Assembly: GCA_964600785.1 (NCBI GenBank)
Contig: CAZRKH010000006.1
Span: forward strand, 1-11,357
Direction of reading: 5' to 3'
Source of the DNA: M30B53 sp964600785
Lineage (GTDB): Bacteria; Planctomycetota; Planctomycetia; Pirellulales; UBA1268
DNA length: 11,357 nt
The position numbers were made by a program, and so were the translations under genes. Below are positions 1 through 7,769 of the stretch, piece by piece. The notes under the pieces were generated by a model. The model was not told where the DNA came from. It saw only the letters and a program-made list of their open reading frames with translations, and did no database searches. Positions within the stretch are counted from its first letter, which is position 1. Each line of letters opens with the position of its first letter.

Positions 1-1
1 G

Positions 2-826
2 CCCCAGCCCCAGCCCCAGCCGGGCATTCAACTGCCGGTGCCGTTTCCCGAGCAGACCAAGCCCGGCCCCGCCGCCGAGCCGACGCTGCCCCTCCGCCAA
101 CAGCCCGGTGGCAGGCAGGACGACTCGCAGGTCGAGCAGCTGCTCGCCCGGGCCCGCACGCTTGAGTCGCAGGAAAAATATGAGCAGGCCCGCGACGTGC
201 TCCGCGAGGCGGTACAGGCCGACCCGCTCGATCCGGAGGCCCACCTCGCCCTGGGCATGGTGCTGCGGCGGCTGGGCAGGCTCAAGCCGGCGATCGAGGC
301 CTACTCGATCGGCCTGCGGCTCGACCCGCTCGATCCCGAGCTCTCGCTGCGGCGGGGCATCGCCTGGTTCCATCTCGGGCAGTATGGGATTGCTCTGGAG
401 GATTTCGAGGATGCCGCGGGCATCGCCTATGACGACCCGCGGCCGGAACTCTGGCGTGGCCTGACGTTGATGCGGCTCGAGCGGCGGCTCGAGGCGATCA
501 GTGCCTACGCCTCATCGATTCGCCGCGATCGCACCTACATGCTCGCCTATCTCAACCGCGGGCTGGCCTACCTGGCCACCGACGAGCCTCACAAGGCGGA
601 ATACGACTTCGACCAGGCGATCCGCCACGAGCCGGTCGATGCCAGGGCCTGGTTCAACCGGGGTGTGGCCCAGGCTCGGCAGCGGGAATACCGCGAGGCG
701 ATCAAGTCGTACCGACTGGCCCTGGAGATCGATCCTGGCTACGAGGCGGCCCGTCGCAACCTCGCCGCCGCCGAGCGTCTGGCCGCCCGAGGGCGGGAGG
801 CCGGTGTCGCAGGCGGCTCCCCGTGA
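2..826 (+). CDS. TPR-repeat protein (5' partial)
   Basis: The frame is open from base 2 with no stop before it, so the real start is probably left of the window; the first in-window start codon is GTG at 38. The visible N-terminus is a Pro/Gln run (three CCCCAG hexamers at 2-19) leading into a Pro-rich stretch, like a linker behind a signal peptide or membrane anchor that is not visible. Counting from the GTG, residues about 32-236 form six tetratricopeptide-like repeats with the A/G-Y/F-A-P spacing, for example 'AIEAYSIGLRLDPLDPE' and 'AIKSYRLALEIDPGYEAA'. TPRs are helical scaffolds for protein-protein contacts and give no specific function. The C-terminus is a short Gly/Ala-rich tail. The gene ends 12 bp from the convergent gene at 839-1810. 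The TPR call is firm; the role and full length are unknown. Confidence 0.85.
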   Translation, partial: PQPQPQPGIQLPVPFPEQTKPGPAAEPTLPLRQQPGGRQDDSQVEQLLARARTLESQEKYEQARDVLREAVQADPLDPEAHLALGMVLRRLGRLKPAIEAYSIGLRLDPLDPELSLRRGIAWFHLGQYGIALEDFEDAAGIAYDDPRPELWRGLTLMRLERRLEAISAYASSIRRDRTYMLAYLNRGLAYLATDEPHKAEYDFDQAIRHEPVDARAWFNRGVAQARQREYREAIKSYRLALEIDPGYEAARRNLAAAERLAARGREAGVAGGSP

Positions 827-838
827 ATCCCGCCTCCG

Positions 839-1810
839 CTACCTGGCGGTGACTTCCAGCCGCGTGCCGTCGAGTTTCCAGGTGAGCCCGAGCGGCTCGG
901 TGACCGCGTCGAGCAGGCCGTCGCGATCAACCTCCCGAACCTCCAGCCGCACGATGCGGGCCGGATCGACCGCCGCTGCCATCAGGCCCTCGCGGTCAAG
1001 CTCGAGTGTCAGGCCCAGCCGACCGGCAATCGCCGTGAGCAGCTCCTCCAGCGGGGCCGCGGCGGTGAGCGTGAACCGCTCGCCCGGCTCGCCACCGCCG
1101 GCGGGCCGCCGCCGCGCCGGCAGGCTGGTCCGCCGCGGGCCACGCGGGCGGGCGGACTCGTCGATCGGCACGATCTCGAGCGTGTCGCCGACGGGCCGGG
1201 CACGCAGGTCGTAGTCGAAGAGCACCAGGTCGATCCGGTCGATCAACGGCATCGGCGGCAGGCGTGCCGCGGCGAGCTGGTCGTGACGCAGCCGGTCGAG
1301 CCCGCCGATCCGCACTCCGGCGTCCCGGGCCGCCCCTGACACGATTCCAGCGGGTGTCGCTCCGGCCTGCCAGGCCAGCGGGCCGAGCTCGAGCATCCGC
1401 TGCCGGCTGCGAGCGGTGAGCCGGCGAAGGTCGTCGCGGCGTTGCTCGTCGGCGGCAAGCAGCCGGCCCACGCGGTCTGACGGCTCAATCCGCACCGACG
1501 ACGTGAGGATCACGACCTCCGCGGCCGCTTCGGCGGCGACGCGTTTGAGCGCCGCGATGGCCGGCTCAGCGGATGCCTCGAGGGTGATCGCGGTGGAGGG
1601 ATCGATGCGGCGGGAGACCACCACCGGCACGCCGAGCGAGCCGGTCACACGGCTGGCGACCTCCCGCAGCGGTGCCGCCTGCCAGGTGGCGGTGAGCGTC
1701 GGCTCGGCCGCGACGCAGGGTTTGGCGGCGGCGACGGGCCATGCCGCCAGCGCCGACGCGGCGAGGCATCGGGCCAGGGTGCAGACAGACGCGCGGTTCA
1801 GTCGGGCCAT
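839..1810 (-). CDS. exported protein with two STN-like halves
   Basis: Start chosen at ATG 1810: an AGCGGAGG Shine-Dalgarno lies 8 nt upstream (GGAGG as CCTCC at 1819-1823), and the protein then opens with a signal peptide (residues 1-35: basic start, Ala/Leu core, AxA-like end). A longer reading from 1855 would bury that signal. The mature part has two similar beta-alpha-beta segments, about 38-110 and 244-323. Both follow the pattern 'aPLxEvasrvtgxLGvpvvv...l...', resembling the STN (secretin/TonB N-terminal) fold. A basic Arg/Pro/Gly linker (about 224-243) separates the second half. STN modules usually sit in the periplasm in secretins or TonB receptors; no secretin or barrel domain is present here, so the role is unknown. 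It lies divergent to glpD (110 bp between starts) and convergent to the TPR gene. Gene reality is good; the family call is tentative. Confidence 0.75.
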   Translation of the reverse strand: MARLNRASVCTLARCLAASALAAWPVAAAKPCVAAEPTLTATWQAAPLREVASRVTGSLGVPVVVSRRIDPSTAITLEASAEPAIAALKRVAAEAAAEVVILTSSVRIEPSDRVGRLLAADEQRRDDLRRLTARSRQRMLELGPLAWQAGATPAGIVSGAARDAGVRIGGLDRLRHDQLAAARLPPMPLIDRIDLVLFDYDLRARPVGDTLEIVPIDESARPRGPRRTSLPARRRPAGGGEPGERFTLTAAAPLEELLTAIAGRLGLTLELDREGLMAAAVDPARIVRLEVREVDRDGLLDAVTEPLGLTWKLDGTRLEVTAR

Positions 1811-1818
1811 TGTCAAAG

Positions 1819-1826
1819 CCTCCGCT
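1819..1826 (-). promoter_or_regulatory. ribosome binding site of the 839-1810 gene
   Basis: On the minus strand AGCGGAGG precedes ATG 1810 by 8 nt. It decides the start in favour of 1810 over the upstream in-frame start at 1855. Confidence 0.7.
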
Positions 1827-1862
1827 GGGACGGATGCGTCTCCCGAGCGTATCATCAGCGGC

Positions 1863-1884
1863 GGCCGCGGGGATCCCGCCGGCC
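1863..1884. other. GC-rich hairpin between divergent genes
   Basis: Inverted repeat GCGGG (1867-1871), loop GAT, CCCGC (1875-1879), extended by GGCC (1863-1866) pairing with GGCC (1881-1884) across one bulged C. It sits between the divergent starts of the STN-like gene and glpD, so it could be an operator or lie in the glpD leader. No T-run follows, so it is not a classic terminator. In this GC-rich DNA it may be chance. Confidence 0.3.
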
Positions 1885-1903
1885 CAAAGCCGCCCGCGGC
1901 AAC

Positions 1904-1914
1904 GAGGAGCGAGG
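1904..1914 (+). promoter_or_regulatory. ribosome binding site region of glpD
   Basis: GAGGAGCGAGG ends 6 nt before the GTG at 1921. This purine-rich stretch supports the GTG start, which also places the FAD-binding Gly motif near the N-terminus as expected. The longer open frame back to 1741 runs antisense through the neighbouring gene's signal-peptide region. Confidence 0.6.
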
Positions 1915-1920
1915 CAGACG

Positions 1921-3681
1921 GTGGGAACGAGCGTGCAGGCCAAGAAGGTGCTCGTTCTCGGCGCCGGGATCAACGGTGCCGCGGTCGCCAGAGAACTGGT
2001 GCTCTCCGGGGTCTCGGTGATTGTTGTCGACAGCGACGATGTCGCCTGCGGGGCGACCGCCTGGAGCACGAGGCTGGTGCACGGCGGGCTGCGGTATCTC
2101 GAATACGGCGAGGTCGGGCTGGTCCGCGAAAGCCTCGCCGAGCGGGAGCGGCTGGTCCGCCTGGCCGGCCATCTCGTCGAGCCGCTGCCTTTTTACATTC
2201 CGCTGGAGCGTCGTAGCGGCGGCATGTTGGCGGCGGGTGCCCGCCTGGCGGGATGGACCGGTCTGGCCCGCCGGCTCGCAGCAGGCGGCACGCGGGGCAG
2301 CTGGACTGTCGGCGTCGGCCTCGCGCTCTACGACCTGCTTGCCAGCGGTTCCCGCTGGCCCCGCCACCGCATGGTGCGAGCCGGTGGAGCGGGCCTGCCG
2401 GCGGTCGACTCGCGGCGATTTCCCCTGGCGGCCACCTACACCGACGCCCAGATGCTCTACCCCGAGCGGTTCACCGTGGAACTGCTGCTGGATGCCGCCG
2501 CCGCGGCGGCACAGCGGGGCGTCGAGTTCGCCGTGCTGCCCCACCACGCCGTCCGCAGCGACTCCCGCGGCGGCTTCCTGCTCGAGCCGCGGACCGCGGC
2601 GGGCGAGGCCCGCGAGATCCGTCCCGACGCGGTGGTCAATGCCAGCGGCGCCTGGGTCGATCAGACACGCCTCTCGGTGCCGCTGGCCGCGGGGGGCCAT
2701 CGTCGCATCGGGGGCACCAAGGGCAGCCATCTTGTGCTCGACGCCGCCCGGCTGCGGCCGCTGCTTTGCGATTACGGTGTCTACGCCGAAGCCTCCGACG
2801 GGCGGCCGATCTTCGTGCTCCCCTTCGGCCGGCGGCTGGTGCTCGTGGGCACGACCGATCTGCCCTTCGAGGGCGACCCACGCGATGCCCGCACGGATGA
2901 CGCGGAAATCGACTACCTGCTCAAGGCCGCCGCAACGATTTTTCCCGCCGCCCCGCCGACCCGCAGCGAGGTCATGCAGCACTACTGCGGCGTGCGGCCG
3001 CTGCCCTACGTGCCCCCCGGCACGCCCCCCGGGGCGATCACCCGTCGCCATCTGTTTCTCCGCGAGCCGCAGGCTCCGCTGCCGACCTGGTCGATCGTGG
3101 GCGGCAAGCTGACCACCTGCCGCAGCCTTGCGGAGGAGTCGGCCGCCGAACTGCTCGGCTGCCTCGGCCTGCCGGTGATCGCGACTTCGGCCGACCGACC
3201 CCTGCCGGGGGCACCCGGGCCGGGCGGTGGTGAACTCGACCGCCTCGCCGCGAGGCTCCGCGACGGCGGGCTCGACAGGGACGGGGCGGATGCTGCCTTG
3301 AGCCGTTACGGCCTGCTGGCCGAGGGGTTCCTCGCCGAGCGAACCGGCGGGGGAGGCTCTGGTGGCAACGGCCGGGCGATCGCCACGATCGGCCGTACCG
3401 GGCTTCCGCTTGCGGCGGTGGCCCGCGGAATCGAGCAGGAATGGGCGGCAACGCTCGAGGACGTCATCGAGCGACGGCTGATGCTCGTCTTCGATCCGGC
3501 CCTCGACATCAACGCTCTCCGCGAGGTGGCCCGGGAAATGGCCAGGCTCGGCCGTCTCGAGGAGGATGCGGTCGAGTCGGAAACCGCCCGCGTCGCGGCG
3601 GACCTCGCGAATCGCTACGGACGGCGGCTGGCCGATACTCCGGCCGCGGCAGTTGCCGCCGGAGGAGGTGGCGATGGGTGA
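1921..3681 (+). CDS. glpD: aerobic glycerol-3-phosphate dehydrogenase (FAD)
   Basis: Oxidises sn-glycerol-3-phosphate to dihydroxyacetone phosphate at the inner membrane, passing electrons to quinone. The 586-residue protein is somewhat longer than E. coli GlpD (about 500). Residues 10-36 form the FAD Rossmann motif (VLVLGAGINGAAVARE, then an acidic strand end at 'VVDSDD'). The family block 'GATAWSTRLVHGGLRYLEYGE' segment follows directly. 'FGRRLVLVGTTD' and 'VRPLPYVPPG' lie in the DAO domain, and GGKLTTCR at 394-401 matches the family GGKLTT-x-R signature. The C-terminal helical region (about 440-575, including 'ATLEDVIERRLMLVF') matches the DAO_C domain. GTG start chosen from a ribosome site 6 nt upstream and alignment of the Gly motif; GTG at 1933 is a possible alternative. 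The stop overlaps the glpK start by 8 bp, so the two are almost certainly co-transcribed and translationally coupled. Confidence 0.95.
   Translation: MGTSVQAKKVLVLGAGINGAAVARELVLSGVSVIVVDSDDVACGATAWSTRLVHGGLRYLEYGEVGLVRESLAERERLVRLAGHLVEPLPFYIPLERRSGGMLAAGARLAGWTGLARRLAAGGTRGSWTVGVGLALYDLLASGSRWPRHRMVRAGGAGLPAVDSRRFPLAATYTDAQMLYPERFTVELLLDAAAAAAQRGVEFAVLPHHAVRSDSRGGFLLEPRTAAGEAREIRPDAVVNASGAWVDQTRLSVPLAAGGHRRIGGTKGSHLVLDAARLRPLLCDYGVYAEASDGRPIFVLPFGRRLVLVGTTDLPFEGDPRDARTDDAEIDYLLKAAATIFPAAPPTRSEVMQHYCGVRPLPYVPPGTPPGAITRRHLFLREPQAPLPTWSIVGGKLTTCRSLAEESAAELLGCLGLPVIATSADRPLPGAPGPGGGELDRLAARLRDGGLDRDGADAALSRYGLLAEGFLAERTGGGGSGGNGRAIATIGRTGLPLAAVARGIEQEWAATLEDVIERRLMLVFDPALDINALREVAREMARLGRLEEDAVESETARVAADLANRYGRRLADTPAAAVAAGGGGDG
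3661..3670 (+). promoter_or_regulatory. ribosome binding site of glpK inside glpD
   Basis: GGAGGAGGTG lies within the last codons of glpD, with GGAGG-type cores 4-9 nt before ATG 3674. It fixes the glpK start at 3674 rather than at the in-frame codon at 3566 and supports coupling to glpD translation. Confidence 0.8.
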
Positions 3682-5248
3682 GCCTGCAGATACCGGCGGA
3701 GCCGACGACGCACTGGTACTGGCCCTCGACCAGGGGACCACCTCCAGCCGCGGGATTCTCTTCGAGGCCGACGGCAATCCGCTGGTGGTGCGGCAGCAGG
3801 AGTTTTCCCAATTCACGCCGTCGCCAGGGTGGGTCGAACACGACCCGGAGGAGATCTGGGAGTCGCAGCTGGCCACGGCCCGCGATGCGGTCGCGGCCGC
3901 CGGCGGTCGGCCGGTGCGGGCGATCGGGATCACGAACCAGCGGGAGACGACGATCCTCTGGGAACGATCCACGGGACGGCCCGTGGCCCCCGCGATCGTC
4001 TGGCAAAGCCGGGTCTCCGAAGACGTCTGCCGCAGGCTCGAGGCGGCCGGGCACGGCGAGGAGATTCGCCGCCGCACCGGCCTCTTGATCGACCCGTATT
4101 TCTCCGCCACGAAGATCATGCACCTGGTCGAATCGATCGACGGGCTCGCCGAGCGGTGCCGTCGCGGGGAAATTCTCTTCGGCACCGTCGACAGCTGGCT
4201 GATCTGGAAGTTCACCGATGGTCGGGTGCACGCCACCGATCCGACCAACGCCTCGCGAACGCTCCTCTACGACATCCATGAGCGGGCCTGGAGCCCGAGG
4301 CTGGCCGAGATCTTCGGCGTGCCGCTCTCAATGCTCCCCGAGATTCGTCCTTCGGCGGGTGACTTCGGCACCACCCACCCCCGCTGGTTTGGCGGCCCGC
4401 TGCCGATCCGCTCGGTGGCGGGCGACCAGCAGTCAGCCGCCCATGCCCAGGGCTGCAGCCGCCCGGGCACCGCCAAGAACACCTACGGAACCGGCGCGTT
4501 TCTGCTGTTCTCGACCGGCCAGACGCCGGTGGCCAGCCGTCACGGACTGCTGACGACCGTCGCCTGCCAGACCGACGCCGCCGCCGGCTACCTGCTCGAG
4601 GGGTCGATCTTCGTGGCCGGGGCGATCGTGAGCTGGCTTCGCGACGGGCTGGGCATCATTCGCCAGGCCGCGGAAATTGAACCGCTTGCTTCAAGCGTGC
4701 CCGATTCCGGCGGCGTGGTGGTCGTGCCGGCGCTGACCGGACTGGGAACGCCCTACTGGGATCCCGCGGCCCGCGGCACGATCCTGGGGATCACCCGCGG
4801 CACGACTGCCGCCCACCTGGCCCGGGCGGCGATCGAGTCGATCGCCCTGCAGGTTGCCGAGGTGGCCGGCTGCATGCAGCAGGATGCGGGGATGCCGCTG
4901 GAGCGGCTGCGGGTGGACGGGGGCGCCGCGGCCAACAATCTGCTGCTGCAAGTGCAGGCTGACCTGCTCGGCGTGCCGGTGGAGCGTCCGCTGGTGCGGG
5001 AGACCACGGCTCTCGGCGTGGCGATGCTCGCCTCGCGCGGCAGCCTCGACCCCGCCGCGGCGAGGCGGGTTGAGCGGGTTTTCACTCCGTCGATCGACGA
5101 GCCGGTTCGCCGCCGCCGCCTGGCTCTCTGGCGGGCCGCGGTAGAACGCTCACGTGGCTGGGCCGACGTGGCCGGCCGCACCGACGACGCGGATCATCGC
5201 TCGAGTGTGAGCATCGCCCGGCCGAGTCCCTCGCCGATCAGCCAGTAG
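3674..5248 (+). CDS. glpK: glycerol kinase
   Basis: Phosphorylates glycerol with ATP to sn-glycerol-3-phosphate, the substrate of the adjacent GlpD. The 524-residue FGGY-family protein shows the N-terminal phosphate loop 'LALDQGTTSSRG' (17-27), glycerol-binding 'GITNQRET' (R90, E91), 'IVWQ' (108-111), 'DPYFSATK' (140-147), catalytic Asp in 'VAGDQQ' (D251), 'KNTYGTG' (268-274), 'LTGLGTPYWDP' and 'VDGGAAANN' in the ATPase half. By my recalled alignment, the Arg of the E. coli fructose-1,6-bisphosphate loop is Pro here, and the His phosphorylated by HPr in Gram-positive enzymes is Arg, so neither classical control looks available. The last 18 codons or so form a Ser/Pro-rich tail lying antisense over the 3' end of the SASA gene. 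No glycerol facilitator gene is in the window. Confidence 0.97.
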   Translation: MGEPADTGGADDALVLALDQGTTSSRGILFEADGNPLVVRQQEFSQFTPSPGWVEHDPEEIWESQLATARDAVAAAGGRPVRAIGITNQRETTILWERSTGRPVAPAIVWQSRVSEDVCRRLEAAGHGEEIRRRTGLLIDPYFSATKIMHLVESIDGLAERCRRGEILFGTVDSWLIWKFTDGRVHATDPTNASRTLLYDIHERAWSPRLAEIFGVPLSMLPEIRPSAGDFGTTHPRWFGGPLPIRSVAGDQQSAAHAQGCSRPGTAKNTYGTGAFLLFSTGQTPVASRHGLLTTVACQTDAAAGYLLEGSIFVAGAIVSWLRDGLGIIRQAAEIEPLASSVPDSGGVVVVPALTGLGTPYWDPAARGTILGITRGTTAAHLARAAIESIALQVAEVAGCMQQDAGMPLERLRVDGGAAANNLLLQVQADLLGVPVERPLVRETTALGVAMLASRGSLDPAAARRVERVFTPSIDEPVRRRRLALWRAAVERSRGWADVAGRTDDADHRSSVSIARPSPSPISQ

Positions 5249-6198
5249 GTCTCGGCGTTGCGATTCCAGTGGTGGCCCTGATTGGCGGGCGAGGCCTCCG
5301 CCGGCCGCCAGAACTCCCGGGTGGGCACAAAGGCCACCGTGCCGTCAAACTCCTCGAGCGTCGCGAGTGATGCCTGGGCCTTCATCAACGAGAGGGCCCG
5401 GGGATGCTTTTCGTCGGGTCCCGCCATTCCTGTTTCGGCGATCACGAAGGGCAGCCCGGGGGCATCGAGGTCGCGGCGGACGTCGCGGATCAGGGCCGCC
5501 AGGTTCTCGGCATACTCTCCGTTGAAGCGGTCGTTGATCCGGTCGTTCCAGCCTTGGTGCCAGGCGAAGCCGGCGAGCACGCTGCCGCGATCCTTGGCGT
5601 CGGCGAAGAACTCACCGGCCGCCAACCGTTGGCGTGCCTGCTTCACCGCCGCGATCATTTCGCGGTAGGAGCGGCCGAGGATCTGCGGGTCTTTTGCAAT
5701 TGCCGACTCCAGTTTTTCACCGAGCGGATACGCCGGTCGGCCGGCGCCAGGGCTGCGAAAATCGATCGCCAGGCTCCTGCCACCCCAGGAGGCTTTCACC
5801 AGCAGCACCGGCTCCGCGTGTGCGTTCCCGACCACCGTGCCAAACCCGAGTTCCGGACCGATCAGCCCGTCGCGGGCGCCATACCCGACGCCGAGCGGGC
5901 CGCAGCGGCCGAGGAAGTCGATCCAGACATCCTCCCGCGTCGCCCAGCCACCGCCCGGCAGAATGAGCGACGAGTACGTCCCGGCGGTGGCGGCGTCTTT
6001 GGCGAGAAACTCCAGGCTGCCCCGGCCGCCGTTGCGGTCCGGCCGAGCGGCAACCTCGCCGTGGCCCTCCATGTTCGACTGTCCGGCGAGCACATAGATG
6101 CGGACCGGCCCGGTCGGCTCATCGGCCACCGCGGCGACTGCCAGCACGGCCGCGAGTATCGCGGTTGCGACGGAGAGATTGCTGGCCGGCCACGACAT
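5194..6198 (-). CDS. exported SASA-family (sialate O-acetylesterase-like) protein
   Basis: A 334-residue exported protein. Residues 1-25 are a signal peptide (hydrophobic Ala/Val core ending 'AAVADE'). 'RIYVLAGQSNMEGHG' (33-47) holds the SASA/SGNH nucleophile block, with Ser41 in GQSN. 'ASWGGRSL' (136-143) and 'FAWHQGWND' (211-219) match the conserved Gly and W-H-Q-G blocks, and the C-terminal 'GHHWNRNAETYWLIGEGLG' carries the likely catalytic His. The family removes O-acetyl groups from sugars (sialic acids, plant polysaccharides) outside the cytoplasm. The true substrate here is unknown; planctomycetes often carry many such genes beside polysaccharide-degradation loci, but none is seen here. 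ATG 6198 has only a weak GGAG 12 nt upstream; the signal peptide supports it. It lies 50 bp downstream of the thioredoxin/YHS-like gene on the same strand and may be co-transcribed. Its 3' end overlaps glpK by 55 bp. Confidence 0.88.
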   Translation of the reverse strand: MSWPASNLSVATAILAAVLAVAAVADEPTGPVRIYVLAGQSNMEGHGEVAARPDRNGGRGSLEFLAKDAATAGTYSSLILPGGGWATREDVWIDFLGRCGPLGVGYGARDGLIGPELGFGTVVGNAHAEPVLLVKASWGGRSLAIDFRSPGAGRPAYPLGEKLESAIAKDPQILGRSYREMIAAVKQARQRLAAGEFFADAKDRGSVLAGFAWHQGWNDRINDRFNGEYAENLAALIRDVRRDLDAPGLPFVIAETGMAGPDEKHPRALSLMKAQASLATLEEFDGTVAFVPTREFWRPAEASPANQGHHWNRNAETYWLIGEGLGRAMLTLER

Positions 6199-6248
6199 GC
6201 GGGATGAAAACTCCGGGTGAGAGCGGTTGACCGGCGGCCGGTCGCTCG

Positions 6249-7769
6249 CTATCGCAGGAGTGTACCACCCGAGGCTGCCGAGGGGTTTTCCGCCAGCTGC
6301 ACCCGCGTCGCGTAGGCCTGCGGATTGGCGGCAAACTTGCCCCGGGTTTCGAGGGTCGAGAAGAGATAGATGCGACCCTGGTAGGTCACGCCGTAGCGAC
6401 GCTGCCCGGGAATCTGCGTGCCCGACTCGAAGGCCAGCACCGGATCGTCGCCGGAGAGTGCCGGGGCGTAACGGTCGGGGTCGGCAAGGAACTTCCGCTG
6501 CTGGGTCTCACCGGCGAAGAGGTAGGTGCGGCCGCGGTGCTGGGCTCCCCACTGGGCTCGCCCCTCGACCCAGGTGCCCTGCTCGGCGAGGCTCACCGGG
6601 CAATAGCCTTCCAGGCCCACCGGGAAGGGAGTGGTTTCGTCGGCAACCGTTTCGGTCTCGGTTTCGGTCTCGTCGTCGCCGTCAGCGTCATCCGACTTTG
6701 CGGTCGGCATGAAGTAGCGAAACGGCTTTTGCATCGCCGCGAGCACCGGATACTTTTCCTTCTTCGGCTCGGGTGAGTCTGTCTCGCCGTCATCGGTCGG
6801 CTTGGCCGCGTCGGCCGGCTTGGCGGCCGCGGTCACGACGGCAGCAGCGGCGGGGGGCTGGGTCGGTGGTGCCAGTGAGGCGAGCCGCTCGGAAGGCGGG
6901 CTTCCCGGGAAGCCGGCAGCGGCATAGCCGCCGTCGGAATTCGCCGCCTTGAGCCCCGTATCGGGATAGCCGCCGGTGGCGGCTGCCGGTGCCGCTGCCC
7001 GCGGCGCGGCCGCGGCGGAAGGACCGGTTGACTCCGGTGGGGCGGCCGAGAGCCAGGGCGCCTCAGTGGCGGCCGGCTCGATCAGTTGTCGCGACGGCGA
7101 GTCACCGTAGCGAGGGCCGACGGCCGAGGCGGTCGAGGCCTCCGCCGGCCCCCGGGCGGTTTCCGCCGGCCAGGCGGGCGGGGCCTTGGGCATCGTGGCG
7201 GCAGCCTGCTGCGGTGGCGAGGCATTGGCGACGGTGGCTGGGGGCTGGGCAACCGGCTGGGCAACCGGCTGGGCAACCTGCTGGGCAACCGGCTGGCTGG
7301 TGGGAGCGACCGCAGCGGCCACGGCGGCGGCCGGCGGTTCGGCGGCCTGCTGCACGGCGCGGCCCGCCGAGGCAATGAACCCCGATGCGGTTTCGGGCAG
7401 ATCGAAGCGGGCTTTGGCCGTGCCGTCGGCTGCGATCACGCATGCCGAGGGCAGGTGCGAGACACCGTAGCGGCGGGCCAGATCGGGCACCGCGTCGACG
7501 TTCACCCGAACCGGCTCGAAGCAGGCGGCAACCAGCGCCGCCGCCTCGGCGTTGGTCCAGGTCGTGGCGTCGAGCCGCTGGCAGGCCTCGCACCAATCCG
7601 CCTCAAAGATCAGCAGCACCGGTCGGTGGCTCAGCTGCGAGGCAGCCTGGGCCGATTCGAGCGAATCGTGCCAGGGAATCGAACTCGCCGCGGCGACACA
7701 CGGGCTCAGAAAGGCGAATGCGGCCGCGGCGGCCAGGAACGTTCCAGTGCGATGCGTGAACGGTGTCAT
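6249..7769 (-). CDS. exported thioredoxin-fold protein with C-terminal YHS-like repeats
   Basis: 506 residues in four parts. (1) Signal peptide, 1-28. (2) Thioredoxin-like domain, about 31-142, with active site WCEAC (C60, C63) after 'VLLIFEADW' and the expected cis-Pro at 107 ('SHLPSACVI'), like DsbD-C/thioredoxin_7 proteins. (3) A long Ala/Pro/Gln-rich low-complexity linker, about 143-340, including 'VAQPVAQPVAQP' and, later (about 365-372), an acidic 'ETETETET' run. (4) C-terminal pair of YHS-like modules, 385-488, starting 'GLEGYCPVSL'. The halves 'GAQHRGRTYLFAGETQQRKFLADPDRYAP' region and 'GVTYQGRIYLFSTLETRGKFAANPQAYA' region are clear duplicates. YHS modules are often metal-associated. 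A periplasmic disulfide or metal-handling role is inference. ATG 7769 has CGAGG 8 nt upstream. It is divergent from rho across the long leader. Confidence 0.88.
   Translation of the reverse strand: MTPFTHRTGTFLAAAAAFAFLSPCVAAASSIPWHDSLESAQAASQLSHRPVLLIFEADWCEACQRLDATTWTNAEAAALVAACFEPVRVNVDAVPDLARRYGVSHLPSACVIAADGTAKARFDLPETASGFIASAGRAVQQAAEPPAAAVAAAVAPTSQPVAQQVAQPVAQPVAQPPATVANASPPQQAAATMPKAPPAWPAETARGPAEASTASAVGPRYGDSPSRQLIEPAATEAPWLSAAPPESTGPSAAAAPRAAAPAAATGGYPDTGLKAANSDGGYAAAGFPGSPPSERLASLAPPTQPPAAAAVVTAAAKPADAAKPTDDGETDSPEPKKEKYPVLAAMQKPFRYFMPTAKSDDADGDDETETETETVADETTPFPVGLEGYCPVSLAEQGTWVEGRAQWGAQHRGRTYLFAGETQQRKFLADPDRYAPALSGDDPVLAFESGTQIPGQRRYGVTYQGRIYLFSTLETRGKFAANPQAYATRVQLAENPSAASGGTLLR
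7244..7291 (-). repeat. four 12-bp tandem repeats coding Val-Ala-Gln-Pro
   Basis: On the + strand GCTGGGCAACCG occurs four times in tandem (one copy ends in T). On the coding strand it encodes the VAQP/VAQQ repeats in the linker of the thioredoxin/YHS-like protein. The 12-bp period keeps the frame, so copy number can change the linker length without breaking the gene. Confidence 0.85.

Noticed and set aside
811..835. AGGCGG/CCGCCT inverted repeat between the convergent TPR and STN-like genes
   Set aside because: The 6-bp stem overlaps the stop codon region, has a 13-nt loop and no T-run on either strand; not supportable as a terminator.
1810..1855. Promoter for glpDK with TATCAT at 1850-1855
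   Set aside because: The hexamer resembles a -10, but nothing like TTGACA lies 16-18 bp upstream, so I do not call it.
1855..4248. 797-codon minus-strand frame opposite glpD and glpK
   Set aside because: It is antisense to two clearly identified enzymes, with Arg/Gly/Pro-rich low-complexity sequence; a shadow frame.
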